From positions 248,001 to 312,000 of the forward strand of contig NZ_JAOWPS010000003.1 of NCBI RefSeq assembly GCF_025753795.1: DNA of 64,000 bases, given 5' to 3'. Made by a program: the position numbers and the translations under genes. Shown here in pieces: positions 33,408-43,097 of this stretch; the first letter of the stretch is position 1; every line of letters begins with the position of its first letter. The stretch is from Mesorhizobium sp. YC-39. Lineage in GTDB: Bacteria > Pseudomonadota > Alphaproteobacteria > Rhizobiales > Rhizobiaceae. A model generated the notes under the pieces. It was not told where the DNA came from. It did no database searches and worked only from the letters and a program-made list of their open reading frames with translations.

Positions 33408-34457
33408 ATGAGAAGCGCCTTTGTTGCAGCAACCGCTTTTTTCTCCCTTGCCCTAGCAGGCCAGCCAGTGCTCGCCGCCGAAGCTCCCTATATCGACGAC
33501 CGATCGGACGCCGAAGCGGTCATCCGCTCGCTTTATAGCGCCATCAGCCGGCATGAATTCGCGCGCGCCTGGGGCTATTTCGGCGACACCAAGCCGGCCA
33601 AGGATTTCGAGACATTCGTCAAGGGCTATGACGGCACCGAAAAGGTCGACGTCAAGACCGGCGCCGTGTCCGATGAAGGTGCGGCCGGCAGCATTTACTA
33701 CAACGTTCCCGTCGCCATCCAGGCGACCGACAAGAAGGGCGAGGCAAAGGTCTTCGCCGGCTGCTACACGCTGCGCCAGGTGAATGCCTCGATCCAGGAA
33801 CCGCCGTTCCAGCCGATCTTCATCGACAAGGGCGCGCTGAAGCCCGCGACAGTCGATTTCGAGGACGCGGTGCCGGAAAGCTGCGGCGACGGCCCGCCGC
33901 CACCGAAGAAAGACGCGGCATTGGAGCAAGCCAAGAAGGCCTTCGCCGCCACCTATGGCGACCAGTGCGACAAGGAAACGCCGGAGGGCAAGCCAGTAGG
34001 CGAGCCGGCGACCCATACCCTCCATTACAAGGATGCAAGCGCGGCTGCCGACGAACCCGAACGCGAGATGCGGCTGTTCCGCTTCTTCTGCTCGATGGCG
34101 GCCTACAATGAGAGTGCCGTCTACTACATCTCCGACGACGTATCGGGTGTGCGGCAGTTGCAGTTCGCCTCGCCGGAACTCGATATCCGCTATGAGAACA
34201 ACAACAGCGAAGGCAAGGTCGAGGCGATCAACATCATCGGCTTCCAGACCGACGACCAGCTGGTCAATTCCGACTATGACGATGCCACCAAGACGATCTC
34301 GTCCATGAACAAATGGCGCGGCGTCGGCGACGCCTCATCGGCGGGCACCTATCTGTTTCGCAACGGCAATTTTTCGCTGGTGCAATACGATGTCGATGCA
34401 TCCTATGACGGCGAGATCAACCCGCAAACCGTGCTCGACTACAACACCCCGCCTTGA
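33408..34457 (+). CDS. DUF1176-like exported protein
   Basis: This 349-residue protein has a signal peptide (residues 1-23, ending PVLAAE). The C-terminal part with RLFRFFCSMAAYNESAVYYI and GTYLFRNGNFSLVQYDVDAS resembles DUF1176 proteins of proteobacteria; the N-terminal half (DDRSDAEAVIRSLYSAISRH, then EFARAWGYF) looks like an SnoaL/NTF2-type fold. No activity is known. GGTGGAG seven bases upstream supports the ATG at 33408. The cysteine count is even (four in the mature part), consistent with disulfides in the periplasm. Confidence 0.6.
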   Translation: MRSAFVAATAFFSLALAGQPVLAAEAPYIDDRSDAEAVIRSLYSAISRHEFARAWGYFGDTKPAKDFETFVKGYDGTEKVDVKTGAVSDEGAAGSIYYNVPVAIQATDKKGEAKVFAGCYTLRQVNASIQEPPFQPIFIDKGALKPATVDFEDAVPESCGDGPPPPKKDAALEQAKKAFAATYGDQCDKETPEGKPVGEPATHTLHYKDASAAADEPEREMRLFRFFCSMAAYNESAVYYISDDVSGVRQLQFASPELDIRYENNNSEGKVEAINIIGFQTDDQLVNSDYDDATKTISSMNKWRGVGDASSAGTYLFRNGNFSLVQYDVDASYDGEINPQTVLDYNTPP

Positions 34458-34461
34458 GGCT

Positions 34462-35349
34462 TCAAGGCGCTTTCGACAGCATCCAGTTGAGCGTGCCGCG
34501 CCAGTCGGTCATGCGGATTGGCGTGCCATGGGTGCCGGTCTCGAAGCGGACGAAGCGGGTGGGGTAGCTCTTCGATTTGGCCAGGATCGAACGGAAGAAG
34601 GTTTCCTGCTTTTCCACGGGAAACACAGGATCCTTGCTGCCCTGGCCGAAGAAGACCGGCACGCGGCGCTTATAGGCAGGGCTTGCGAAAAAGCTCTCGT
34701 CCCACAGCGAGCCGAGCAGCAGCAGCCCGTCGATGCGACCGCCGGTATCCTTGCGGGCAGCCAGCTTCCAGCACAGCGCGCCGCCCATCGAGCCGCAGGC
34801 AACGAATATCTTCGCGCCTGGCGACTGTTCGGCATAGTGATCGATCAGCGCGGCGATCTGGGCAGCACCTGTATCGCCGAAATCGGTAAAATCCGGAGAG
34901 AGATAGAGGCCGCCATTGCCGGCCATCAGGTTCTTGATGCGGTTGAAATTGCCGCCGAAGGTGAAGTCGTCGACGCCCTGCTTGCGGCTGCCGCCCTGCC
35001 CATGCAGGTAGAGCACGATGATGCCGGCGCCCTCAGTCTTGCCGACGGCGACGTGGCGGACATCGCCGGCATCGGTCTTCAGCAACAGATCCTGCTGCAC
35101 CTTGCGCACGCTGGTGTCGACATATTGGACGTGCACCCGGCGCTCCGGCACCTGGTCGCGGGCGTTGATATCGCGCAGCTCACGATAGTCGATGACCGTA
35201 TAGGCGCCGTTGTTCGCGGACGAGAGCGTGGCCGGATAGGCGAAGAGATCGTCCTTGAAGGGTCTTAGCGCGTCGGCGTGAGCGACAACGGCAACAGGAA
35301 GCAGGAAAAGCACTGAGGCCAAAAGGGTGTAACGGAATCTGAAAGCCAT
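34462..35349 (-). CDS. Exported alpha/beta hydrolase
   Basis: The 295-residue protein has a signal peptide (residues 1-26, ending AHADA). It shows GIIVLYLHGQGGSRK (oxyanion region) and the nucleophile elbow ACGSMGGALCW with Ser in GSMGG. FGQGSKDPVFP contains the acid and FETGTHGTP the likely catalytic His. It probably acts as an esterase or peptidase in the periplasm. It converges with the DUF1176-like gene: their stops are five bases apart. Confidence 0.75.
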   Translation of the reverse strand: MAFRFRYTLLASVLFLLPVAVVAHADALRPFKDDLFAYPATLSSANNGAYTVIDYRELRDINARDQVPERRVHVQYVDTSVRKVQQDLLLKTDAGDVRHVAVGKTEGAGIIVLYLHGQGGSRKQGVDDFTFGGNFNRIKNLMAGNGGLYLSPDFTDFGDTGAAQIAALIDHYAEQSPGAKIFVACGSMGGALCWKLAARKDTGGRIDGLLLLGSLWDESFFASPAYKRRVPVFFGQGSKDPVFPVEKQETFFRSILAKSKSYPTRFVRFETGTHGTPIRMTDWRGTLNWMLSKAP

Positions 35350-35381
35350 GCCTCAGGCATGCGTTCTTCGGCTTTGGTTTG

Positions 35382-37004
35382 TCAATCCTGCAGCACGCCG
35401 CCAGCGCCTTCCAGCGCCTCGCGGGTGTCGACATCGACGGCTGCCCCTTCGCCGATCTCGACATCGACTACATCGAGGCCCTCGGCCTCGACCAGATGGC
35501 GCGCGCCGGTATCGCCTTCCAGATGCGCGATCGCTGGAAACAGCGAGCGCGGCAGAAGAACCGGATTGCCGCGCCTTCCCTGATGCGAGGCGCGTACGAC
35601 CGCCCTGCTCCCGGATTTGCGGAACGCCTCGATCAGCCGGTCGAGATCGGTCGCCGAGATACCCGGCATATCGCCAAGAACAATCATCGCGCCTGCGGCA
35701 TTGCCGGCAACCCGTGCGACGCCGGCCTTCAGCGACGAAGACAGGCCCTCGGCGAAATCCGCGTTATCGGCGAAGGTCACGTCGAGTCCCGAAAGTGCCG
35801 TCCGCACCCGCTCGCGCTGATGCCCGGTGACGACGATCGTGCCCGAGGCTTTCGACGCCAGCGCGCGCTCGGCGGTGCGGCGTATCAGCGGCTTGCCGTC
35901 AAACAGAGCCAGCAGCTTGTTCGGGCCGCCCATGCGGCTGGAGCGGCCGGCGGCCAGGAGCACGATATCGACCTTCGGCTCAGATCGCGCTGGCCTTGGG
36001 GCCGGTAGCGACTCACGCGGCTGCGGCCGTGTCGGGATTTCCATCAGCAGCCCGCCGACGCCCATACCGGCGATGTCCTTTGCCGTTACATCGAGCCCAG
36101 CAATCAGCCTGTCGAGCACCCAGTCGAAGCCGTTTTCCTTGGGACTGCGGGCGCAGCCAGGCGCGCCGATGACGCGCTTGCCATCAAGCATGCCGAGCAC
36201 CAGCAGATTGCCGGGATCGACCGGCATGCCGGCACGGATGACGATACCACCGGCTTTCTTGATCGCGGCTGGAATAACGTCGCCGAAATCGCTCATCGCC
36301 GAAGCGCCGAAGATCACCACCATGTCGTTATCACGCGCCAACGAAGCCGCAGCTTCCGCCACCGGGGCGACGTCGTGCGGTGTGCGGCGCTCCGCCGTCA
36401 ATCGGCCGCCTGAACGCGTCAGCCGCGCTTCGGTGACACGCAACGTCTTGTCGAGCACGCTGGTTTTGATGCCGGGCAGGACCGTCTGGATGACGCCGAT
36501 GCGCACCGGCTGGTAGGCGTTGACGGCAAAGATCTCGCCGCCAGTGCAGATTTTTGCCACGGCATCGACCAGGACTGAGGCGACGGCAAACGGAATGATC
36601 TTCACCGTCGCCACCATCTGCCCCTTCTCGACCGGCGCATGCTGCGCCAGCGTGGCGATGGTGATGGCCGGGTCGACGGCGTTGATGGCGTCAATCATCG
36701 CCGCATCGACGGTGAAGATGCCGGCGGCCTCGGCGTGGAGGTTGACCCGGCCGGTCGCGGCAGGCTTCGCCTCGATGTTGCGATGGACCATGCTTTGCGC
36801 GATTTTCTCGGCCGCTGCGTCCTCGCTGAGATCGTCCAGCGCAAGGACAGCGGCGACTATTTGGGTTATCCCAGCCGCCTTCAGCACCGACAGATCATCG
36901 GCGCTCAGCCGGTGCGCCTTGCGGAAGCGCCGTTCGCCGGCTGTGGTGGCGTGCGCCAGCACTGCACCTTCGGCCTGATCGATGGGAACCGGGCCAAATT
37001 TCAC
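35382..37004 (-). CDS. Molybdopterin-binding/MobA-like nucleotidyltransferase fusion (MocA type)
   Basis: The 540-residue protein joins two activities of molybdenum cofactor maturation. Residues about 1-330 form a MoeA/MPT-binding-like domain (VIFGASAMSDFGDVIPAAIK and a GAPGCARSPKENGFDW region). Residues about 345-540 form an NTP transferase domain with LAAGRSSRMGGPNKLLALFD and the Mg-binding VLGDMPGIS. The second part resembles MocA, which makes the cytosine dinucleotide form of the cofactor for the xanthine dehydrogenase/CO dehydrogenase family. It starts four bases before the end of the XdhC gene (ATGA overlap), so it is co-translated with it. Confidence 0.85.
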   Translation of the reverse strand: MKFGPVPIDQAEGAVLAHATTAGERRFRKAHRLSADDLSVLKAAGITQIVAAVLALDDLSEDAAAEKIAQSMVHRNIEAKPAATGRVNLHAEAAGIFTVDAAMIDAINAVDPAITIATLAQHAPVEKGQMVATVKIIPFAVASVLVDAVAKICTGGEIFAVNAYQPVRIGVIQTVLPGIKTSVLDKTLRVTEARLTRSGGRLTAERRTPHDVAPVAEAAASLARDNDMVVIFGASAMSDFGDVIPAAIKKAGGIVIRAGMPVDPGNLLVLGMLDGKRVIGAPGCARSPKENGFDWVLDRLIAGLDVTAKDIAGMGVGGLLMEIPTRPQPRESLPAPRPARSEPKVDIVLLAAGRSSRMGGPNKLLALFDGKPLIRRTAERALASKASGTIVVTGHQRERVRTALSGLDVTFADNADFAEGLSSSLKAGVARVAGNAAGAMIVLGDMPGISATDLDRLIEAFRKSGSRAVVRASHQGRRGNPVLLPRSLFPAIAHLEGDTGARHLVEAEGLDVVDVEIGEGAAVDVDTREALEGAGGVLQD

Positions 37005-37705
37005 GCCACCGCGCCTTTGCTTTCCAGGCCGCGCGAGCGGAAGGCGTGGATTGCCTGCGCCAGCACCGCGACGGCGATCTCGGCCGGGCTTGCGGCACCG
37101 ATATCGAGGCCGATCGGCGCGTGGATGCGGGCGATCTGGTCGGCCGTAGCGCCCAAGGCCAGCAAGCGCTCGACGCGCTTGGCGTGTGTCTTGCGGCTGC
37201 CGAGCGCGCCGATATAGAAACAGTTGGCGTCGAGCGCTGCCTTCAGTGCGAAATCATCGATCTTCGGATCATGGGTGACAGCGGCCAGCGCCGTGTAGCC
37301 ATCCAGCGGCTGGCGCGAAAGCACATCCTGAGGCCACTCGGCATGCAGTGCGACATCGGGAAAACGGTCCGGCGTGGCGAAGGCCGTGCGCGGATCGATG
37401 ATCTCGACGGGATAGCCGGCGATTTTCGCCATCGGTGCCAGTGCCTGGCTGATGTGGACGGCGCCGATCACCACCAGGCGCGGCTGCGGCAGATGCGCGT
37501 TGAGGAAGAAGGTTCGTCCCTCGGCTTCGACCGAGCCGGAATTGCCAGTGCGAAACGCCTTGGCAATCGCGGCTCCAAGATCGCCGGCGACCTGATCGCC
37601 TTCGCGCACGATGCGGTCGCGACCGTCACCAAGGTCGGTGACCAGGATCGCCGCGCGGCGGGCGCGGCGTTCGGCGTTCAACGTTTTCAGGGCGTACGGA
37701 TCCAT
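37001..37705 (-). CDS. XdhC C-terminal (Rossmann) domain protein
   Basis: This 234-residue protein carries the C-terminal Rossmann domain of XdhC: LVVIGAVHISQALAPMAKIAGYPV and the IGALGSRKTHAKRVERLLALG block that follows. XdhC delivers sulfurated molybdenum cofactor to molybdo-hydroxylases such as xanthine dehydrogenase. The N-terminal domain is encoded separately just upstream, as in the CoxI arrangement. The overlap with the downstream fusion gene and a six-base gap upstream suggest one transcript with that domain. Confidence 0.88.
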   Translation of the reverse strand: MDPYALKTLNAERRARRAAILVTDLGDGRDRIVREGDQVAGDLGAAIAKAFRTGNSGSVEAEGRTFFLNAHLPQPRLVVIGAVHISQALAPMAKIAGYPVEIIDPRTAFATPDRFPDVALHAEWPQDVLSRQPLDGYTALAAVTHDPKIDDFALKAALDANCFYIGALGSRKTHAKRVERLLALGATADQIARIHAPIGLDIGAASPAEIAVAVLAQAIHAFRSRGLESKGAVA

Positions 37706-37711
37706 TGGAGG

Positions 37712-38050
<339 letters not shown>

Positions 38051-38105
38051 GATCGCTTCTCTCAGGGTCTGTTTTTCCAAGGGCTATTTCCCCGGGGACA
38101 TATGG

Positions 38106-39353
38106 CTATGCGGCGCGCCTCTCGCCAGCTTGCAGCCATCGGCGCGGATCGACCGACAGCGCCGATTTCTTGTCCAAGGAGGCGCAGAGATCGGCCAGTG
38201 CATCGAGATTGTGCACTGAGCGGAATTCGTCGACATGCGGCAGCATCGCCTTGACGCCGCGGGCGCGGGCTTCGAAACCGTCGAAACGCAGCAACGGGTT
38301 CAGCCAGATCAGACGACGGCAGGATTTGCGCAGGCGTTCCATCTCTTCCGACAGGCCGGCAACCTCGTCGCGCTCGAGCCCGTCGGTGATCAAAAGCACC
38401 ACCGCGCCCTGCCCCAAAACGCGTCGCGACCACAGCCGGTTGAATTCGCAGAGCGTGTCGCCGATGCGGGTGCCGCCCGACCAGTCCTTCACCGCCGCCG
38501 AACAATCGGCGAGTGCCGCGTCGGGGTCGCGATGGCGCATCTGCCGTGTCAGATTGGTGAGCCTGGTGCCGAACACGAAGGCATGTACACGCCGGCGCTT
38601 TTCCGTCAGCGCATGCAGGAAATGCAGGAAGATGCGCGTATACTGGCTCATCGAGCCGGAAATGTCGGCCAGCACGACCAGCGGCGGGTGAACTTTGCGG
38701 GCCGAGCGGAATTTCGGCAGGATCAATTCGCCACCGGTACGCGCGGCCGACCGCATCATGGCGCGCGGATCGATGCGGCGGCCATGCGCGTCGGCCTTGA
38801 AGCGCCGTGTCCTGACCATGTCGAAGGGCAGCCGCAACTGGGCAATCGCCTTCTTGGCCTCAGCCATTTCGGCGGCGTTCATCTGAGCAAAATCCTTGTC
38901 TCTCAGCACTTCGTTGCCGGAGAAGGTGAAGCGGGCGTCGACCTCGATCTCAGGGATCTCCTGTGGCGGCTGGTTCTTGCTGTGACCCTCGAACATCGCC
39001 TGGCTGACGCGGTTCTCGGCCGTGCGGGGTTTTTGCTTCTCTCTGTTATCGGGCGCCACCGGCGAAAACATCGCCAGCATCTTTTCGATCAGCTCGTGCG
39101 ACTTCCAGAACAGCCGGAATGCCTCGTCGAAGGTGGGATGGTCCTCGTGCCGCGACACCAGCACGGCGTGCAGCGTCCAATAGAAATCGTCTCGGGAACC
39201 GATGCCCGCGGCCAGCACCGCCTCGATGGAATCCTTCACCGAGGCCGGCCCGACCCGCATGCCCGCCTTGCGCAAGGTCCGGGCGAAATAGACGATGTTG
39301 TCGGCGATGCGTCCGTCCGCTGTCGCCTCTTTCGGTTCGGGACGCGGCGCCAT
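38106..39353 (-). CDS. CoxE-like von Willebrand factor A protein
   Basis: This 415-residue protein has a C-terminal VWA domain with the MIDAS motif DISGS (about residue 233), LLITDGLERD and a Thr in GGTRIGDTL, all binding a divalent metal. Its N-terminal part matches CoxE of CO dehydrogenase loci. CoxE and the adjacent MoxR/CoxD ATPase act as a chaperone pair that inserts metal or sulfur in the bimetallic site of molybdo-hydroxylases; this is known for CoxD/E and inferred here. It overlaps or nearly abuts the MoxR gene (four bases apart). Confidence 0.85.
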   Translation of the reverse strand: MAPRPEPKEATADGRIADNIVYFARTLRKAGMRVGPASVKDSIEAVLAAGIGSRDDFYWTLHAVLVSRHEDHPTFDEAFRLFWKSHELIEKMLAMFSPVAPDNREKQKPRTAENRVSQAMFEGHSKNQPPQEIPEIEVDARFTFSGNEVLRDKDFAQMNAAEMAEAKKAIAQLRLPFDMVRTRRFKADAHGRRIDPRAMMRSAARTGGELILPKFRSARKVHPPLVVLADISGSMSQYTRIFLHFLHALTEKRRRVHAFVFGTRLTNLTRQMRHRDPDAALADCSAAVKDWSGGTRIGDTLCEFNRLWSRRVLGQGAVVLLITDGLERDEVAGLSEEMERLRKSCRRLIWLNPLLRFDGFEARARGVKAMLPHVDEFRSVHNLDALADLCASLDKKSALSVDPRRWLQAGERRAA

Positions 39354-39357
39354 GCCC

Positions 39358-40287
39358 TTACTCCGCCGCCGAAAGCTCGGCTTTCACCTCGTTGAGGATG
39401 CGCCGGCTTTCGCCTTGTTCAATGCGGGCAATGTCGTCCTGATATTTCAAGAGCACGCCGATCGTGTCGGAAACGGTCTCCGGATCGAGCGCCACCTTGT
39501 CGAGTTCGGTCAGCGCGCCGGCCCAGTCGATGGTCTCGGCGACACCCGGCACCTTGAACAGCTCGATCTGGCGCAGCTTCTGGATGAAGGAAACCACCTC
39601 TGCCGAGAGCCTGCGGTTGGCCTGCGGCACCTTTCGGCGCACGATCTCCAGTTCGCGCTCGGCATTGGGGTAGTCGACCCAGTGATAGAGGCAGCGCCGC
39701 TTCAGTGCGTCATGGATCTCGCGGGTGCGGTTTGTGGTTATGATGACGATCGGCGGTTCTTCCGCCTTGATCGTGCCGAGCTCGGGCACCGTCACCTGGA
39801 AGTCCGACAGGATTTCGAGCAGGAATGCCTCGAAGGCTTCGTCGGTGCGGTCGAGCTCATCGATCAGGAAGACCGGGGCGGCGCCGGCCTTGCCGGTCAG
39901 CGCATCGAGCACCGGGCGGCGGATCAGGTATTTTTCGGAGAAGACATTGCGCTCCATGTCGGAGCGGTCGACCTTGCCAGCCGCCTCCTCCATGCGGATT
40001 TCGATCATCTGGGCGGCGTAGTTCCACTCGTAGACGGCGGACGAAACATCGAGGCCTTCATAGCATTGCAGGCGGATCAGCCGGCGGCCGAGCGCCTGCG
40101 CCAGCACCTTGGCGATCTCCGTCTTGCCGACGCCGGCCTCGCCTTCGAGGAAAAGCGGCCGCTGCATGCGCAGCGATAAAAACAGCACGGTCGCCAGGGA
40201 CCGGTCCGCCACGTAGTCCGCACCGGTCAGCAGAGCGAGCGTCTCGTCGATCGTCCGCGGCGCCGGGCGCGGTTTCAACTCGGTCAT
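39358..40287 (-). CDS. MoxR family AAA ATPase (CoxD-like)
   Basis: The 309-residue ATPase has Walker A GEAGVGKTE (about residue 55) and Walker B VFLIDELDR, with the sensor motif IVIITTNRTREIHDA. It is the first gene of the maturation group on this strand and directly precedes the VWA gene, the classical MoxR-VWA couple. MoxR ATPases help assemble large cofactor-containing enzymes. The predicted client, a xanthine or CO dehydrogenase-type enzyme, is not in the window. Confidence 0.88.
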   Translation of the reverse strand: MTELKPRPAPRTIDETLALLTGADYVADRSLATVLFLSLRMQRPLFLEGEAGVGKTEIAKVLAQALGRRLIRLQCYEGLDVSSAVYEWNYAAQMIEIRMEEAAGKVDRSDMERNVFSEKYLIRRPVLDALTGKAGAAPVFLIDELDRTDEAFEAFLLEILSDFQVTVPELGTIKAEEPPIVIITTNRTREIHDALKRRCLYHWVDYPNAERELEIVRRKVPQANRRLSAEVVSFIQKLRQIELFKVPGVAETIDWAGALTELDKVALDPETVSDTIGVLLKYQDDIARIEQGESRRILNEVKAELSAAE

Positions 40288-40314
40288 TCTCTCTCCGTGG
40301 GTGCAACCATGGCG

Positions 40315-40809
40315 CTACAAAGCGTGGTAGCCGCGGTCGTGATAGATCAGCGGCCGCAAATTATCGCCGATGCGCAGGCCTGTCACCTTGCCAAAAAGCA
40401 CACGATGGGTAGCCAGATCCTTGGTGTCGATGAGTTCGCAGTCGAACACGGCCAGCGCACCCTTCAGCGTTGGCGCGCCGGTCGAGATGACATCCCATTC
40501 GCCCAGCGCGAAACGCTCCGCAACCGGTAAGCCGGTGAGGCCGGAGAAGCCGATCGACAGCGCCTCCTGATGCGAAGCTAATGTGTTCAAGGCGAATTTG
40601 CCATTTTTCACGAATGGCTCGTTCTTGGGATTTTCGCGATTGAGGCAGACCAGAATGGTCGGCGGCGTGTCCGACACCGAACAGGCCGCAATGACCGTCG
40701 CGCCACGCTTGCCAGCAGGACCATCAGTGGCGACCACATGGACGTGGCCAGCAAAGTGGCTCATCGCGTCGCGATAGGCCTGCGGCCCAATGTCGTTCTT
40801 CTTCAGCAC
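40315..40809 (-). CDS. Flavin reductase family protein
   Basis: The 164-residue protein has the flavin reductase (FMN-binding split barrel) pattern: AMSHFAGHVHVVATDGPAGK, RGATVIAACSVSDTPPTILV, CLNRENPKNEPFVKNGKFALN and ATHRVLFGKV. It supplies reduced FMN or FAD to a monooxygenase. It lies 27 bases upstream of the MoxR gene on the same strand and may be co-transcribed. A partner oxygenase is not evident. RutF and HpaC are the best-known members of the family. Confidence 0.85.
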   Translation of the reverse strand: MLKKNDIGPQAYRDAMSHFAGHVHVVATDGPAGKRGATVIAACSVSDTPPTILVCLNRENPKNEPFVKNGKFALNTLASHQEALSIGFSGLTGLPVAERFALGEWDVISTGAPTLKGALAVFDCELIDTKDLATHRVLFGKVTGLRIGDNLRPLIYHDRGYHAL

Positions 40810-40986
40810 CGATGATTTTCCCTTGGAACCCAGCCGTTATATATGGCCACATAGTGCCTGCCACAAGCGAAGTGCTTGACTCGCATCCTGAAATTCGCGT
40901 GTTGCACCGTGGTTAGGCAGCCTTTAGGTCTTTGTGGGCATAGTGCCGGGAGATGCTTGGCCGGCACGGAGGAATTCTTCGCACGC

Positions 40987-42060
40987 ATGCGATTCGAGAT
41001 AACGACAATAGCGCTGCTGGCCTGGCTGTCGCTCTGCGGCAATGCGAACGCCGAGACGCTGCTCGTCGGCGTCGCGGCACCCCTGTCCGGACCGTCGGCA
41101 ATTCTCGGCAAACAGATCGTGGTAGGCGCCGGCCTGGCGGCGGAGGCGATCGGGGCCGAGCTCAAGACGGTCGACGACGCCTGTACGGCCGATGGCGGCG
41201 CCGCCGCAGCCAGGGAATTCGCGGCGGCGAAGGTCAGCGTGGTTGTCGGCTTTCTCTGCACCGACGCGATCGAGGCGGCGCTGCCCATCCTGAAAGGTGC
41301 CAACATACCGGTCATTACCGTCGGCGTGCGCACAGAAAGCCTGACCGACCGGCGCGCCAAGACCGGCTGGCCGGTGTTTCGTCTCGGACCGCGCGGCGAC
41401 GACGAGCGCAACGCCGTCGCCACCATCCTCACCCGGCTCTGGCGGAACGACCTGTTCGCGATTATCGACGACGGCACGATCTATGGCCGCGAAATCGCCG
41501 AGACGTTTCGCGCAGCCGCCGAGCAGGCAGCGCTGAAACCGGTGTTCGTCGACACGTTCCGGCCGCAGCTCGACAACCAGATCGGCCTGATCGGACGGCT
41601 GAAGAAAGCCGGTGCGACGCACATCTTTGCCGGCGGCGACGGCGACGATATCGCTATCATGGGCCGCGACGCCGGCCAGCTCGATGCCGGCATGACTTTT
41701 GCCGGCGGCGAAACGCTGCGCACGCCGCCCGGCGACGTATCCTACGCCACCGGCACGCTGATGATCGCGCAACCCGAATGGTCCGATGTCGCCGACCCCA
41801 AGGTGCTGGCGGCGTTTGCTGCACAAGAGATCGTGCCGGAAGGCTACGCGTTGCCGGCCTATGCGGCGGTGGAGACCGCCAAGGTGGCAGCGACCCTGGC
41901 GGCAACCTCCGGCAAGCCGCTTGCTGAAGCGCTCACAGCGCATGATTTCACCACCGTGATCGGGCCGGTCCGTTTTGACGAAAAGGGCGATCTCAGCCAG
42001 AACCCCTACCGCGCCTTCCGTTTCGACGGTGCGCGTTTCGTGCCTTTCGAGGTGAAGTGA
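40987..42060 (+). CDS. Branched-chain amino acid-type ABC substrate-binding protein
   Basis: The 357-residue protein has a signal peptide (residues 1-20, ending GNANAE) and the type I periplasmic-binding fold of the LivJ family: LLVGVAAPLSGPSAILGKQI, KVSVVVGFLCTDAIEAALPI, FAIIDDGTIYGREIAETF. It may bind an amino acid or amide. No permease or ATPase gene is near, so it is an orphan or works with a distant transporter. It overlaps the downstream aminopeptidase gene by one base (TGATG). GGAGG lies about 14 bases upstream, a wide spacing. Confidence 0.82.
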   Translation: MRFEITTIALLAWLSLCGNANAETLLVGVAAPLSGPSAILGKQIVVGAGLAAEAIGAELKTVDDACTADGGAAAAREFAAAKVSVVVGFLCTDAIEAALPILKGANIPVITVGVRTESLTDRRAKTGWPVFRLGPRGDDERNAVATILTRLWRNDLFAIIDDGTIYGREIAETFRAAAEQAALKPVFVDTFRPQLDNQIGLIGRLKKAGATHIFAGGDGDDIAIMGRDAGQLDAGMTFAGGETLRTPPGDVSYATGTLMIAQPEWSDVADPKVLAAFAAQEIVPEGYALPAYAAVETAKVAATLAATSGKPLAEALTAHDFTTVIGPVRFDEKGDLSQNPYRAFRFDGARFVPFEVK

Positions 42061-43067
42061 TGTTTCGCACCGGGCCGCGCAATTTGATCACCGATGTCGC
42101 CGGCCTGCGCGTCGGCAACGCCGCCGACGCCAAGCTGAAGTCGGGCGTGACTGCGCTGCTTTGCGATGAACCGGCGGTGGCGGGAGTCCAAGTGCTGGGC
42201 GGCGCGCCCGGCACGCGCGAAACAGATTTGCTGGAACCGCAGAATTCCATTGAAGCGATCCATGCCATTGTGCTTTCGGGCGGTTCGGCCTTTGGCCTCG
42301 ACGCCGCCTCCGGCGTGCAGGCGGCCTTGCGCGAGAGGAACATCGGCGTCGAGGTCGGTGGCTTTCGCGTACCGATCGTGCCGGCGGTGATCCTGTTCGA
42401 CCTGCGCAACGGCGGCGACAAGGATTGGGGCCGCTATCCGCCCTACCGCGATCTCGGCTATGAGGCCGCGCAAGCAGCCGGCATCGACTTTCCACTCGGC
42501 ACGGTCGGCGCGGGCACAGGCGCGCTGAGTGCAGGCTTGAAGGGCGGCCTCGGCTCAGCCTCGACGGTGCTCGACAGTGGCGTCACCATCGGCGCGCTGG
42601 CCGCAGTCAACCCGACCGGCTCGGTGACGATCGCCAGAAGCCGCTACTTCTGGGCGGCACCCTTCGAAATCGGCGACGAGTTTGGCGGGCTCGGCTATCC
42701 GTCCCCAATGCCTGCCGACGCCAGAAAGATCCTGCTGAAATTCCGCGACAAGAACATAGAGCCCGGCGGCAACACCACCATCGCCGTCATCGCCACCGAC
42801 GCCGTTCTCACCAAGGCAGCGGCAAAACGCCTTGCCGTATCAGCGCATGACGGCTTCGTGCGCGCCATTTGGCCGACGCATACGCCAGCCGACGGCGATC
42901 TGGTGTTCGCACTGGCGACGGGCAAGAGCGGCATCGAGCTCGCGCTCAACGATGCGATCGACCTTTACGCCGCAGCCGGCGCCACCATGGCGCGTGCTAT
43001 TAGCCGCGGCGTTTTTGCCGCGACGCCGGCCGAGGGCGATCTTTTCCCGGTGTGGTCGTCGCGCTGA
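42060..43067 (+). CDS. P1 family aminopeptidase (DmpA/BapA-like)
   Basis: This 335-residue Ntn-type hydrolase of family P1 is made as a precursor that self-cleaves to give alpha and beta chains. The cleavage/nucleophile region is GGNTTIAVIATD at about residue 238, where a Thr after Asn would become the new N terminus. Known members release D-amino acids or beta-amino acids from peptides. The GTG just before the ATG is ignored. Its coupling with the binding protein suggests uptake and hydrolysis of an unusual peptide or amide. Confidence 0.82.
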   Translation: MFRTGPRNLITDVAGLRVGNAADAKLKSGVTALLCDEPAVAGVQVLGGAPGTRETDLLEPQNSIEAIHAIVLSGGSAFGLDAASGVQAALRERNIGVEVGGFRVPIVPAVILFDLRNGGDKDWGRYPPYRDLGYEAAQAAGIDFPLGTVGAGTGALSAGLKGGLGSASTVLDSGVTIGALAAVNPTGSVTIARSRYFWAAPFEIGDEFGGLGYPSPMPADARKILLKFRDKNIEPGGNTTIAVIATDAVLTKAAAKRLAVSAHDGFVRAIWPTHTPADGDLVFALATGKSGIELALNDAIDLYAAAGATMARAISRGVFAATPAEGDLFPVWSSR

Positions 43068-43097
43068 ACGCGCAACGTTGCGATCAAATGGGGGTGA

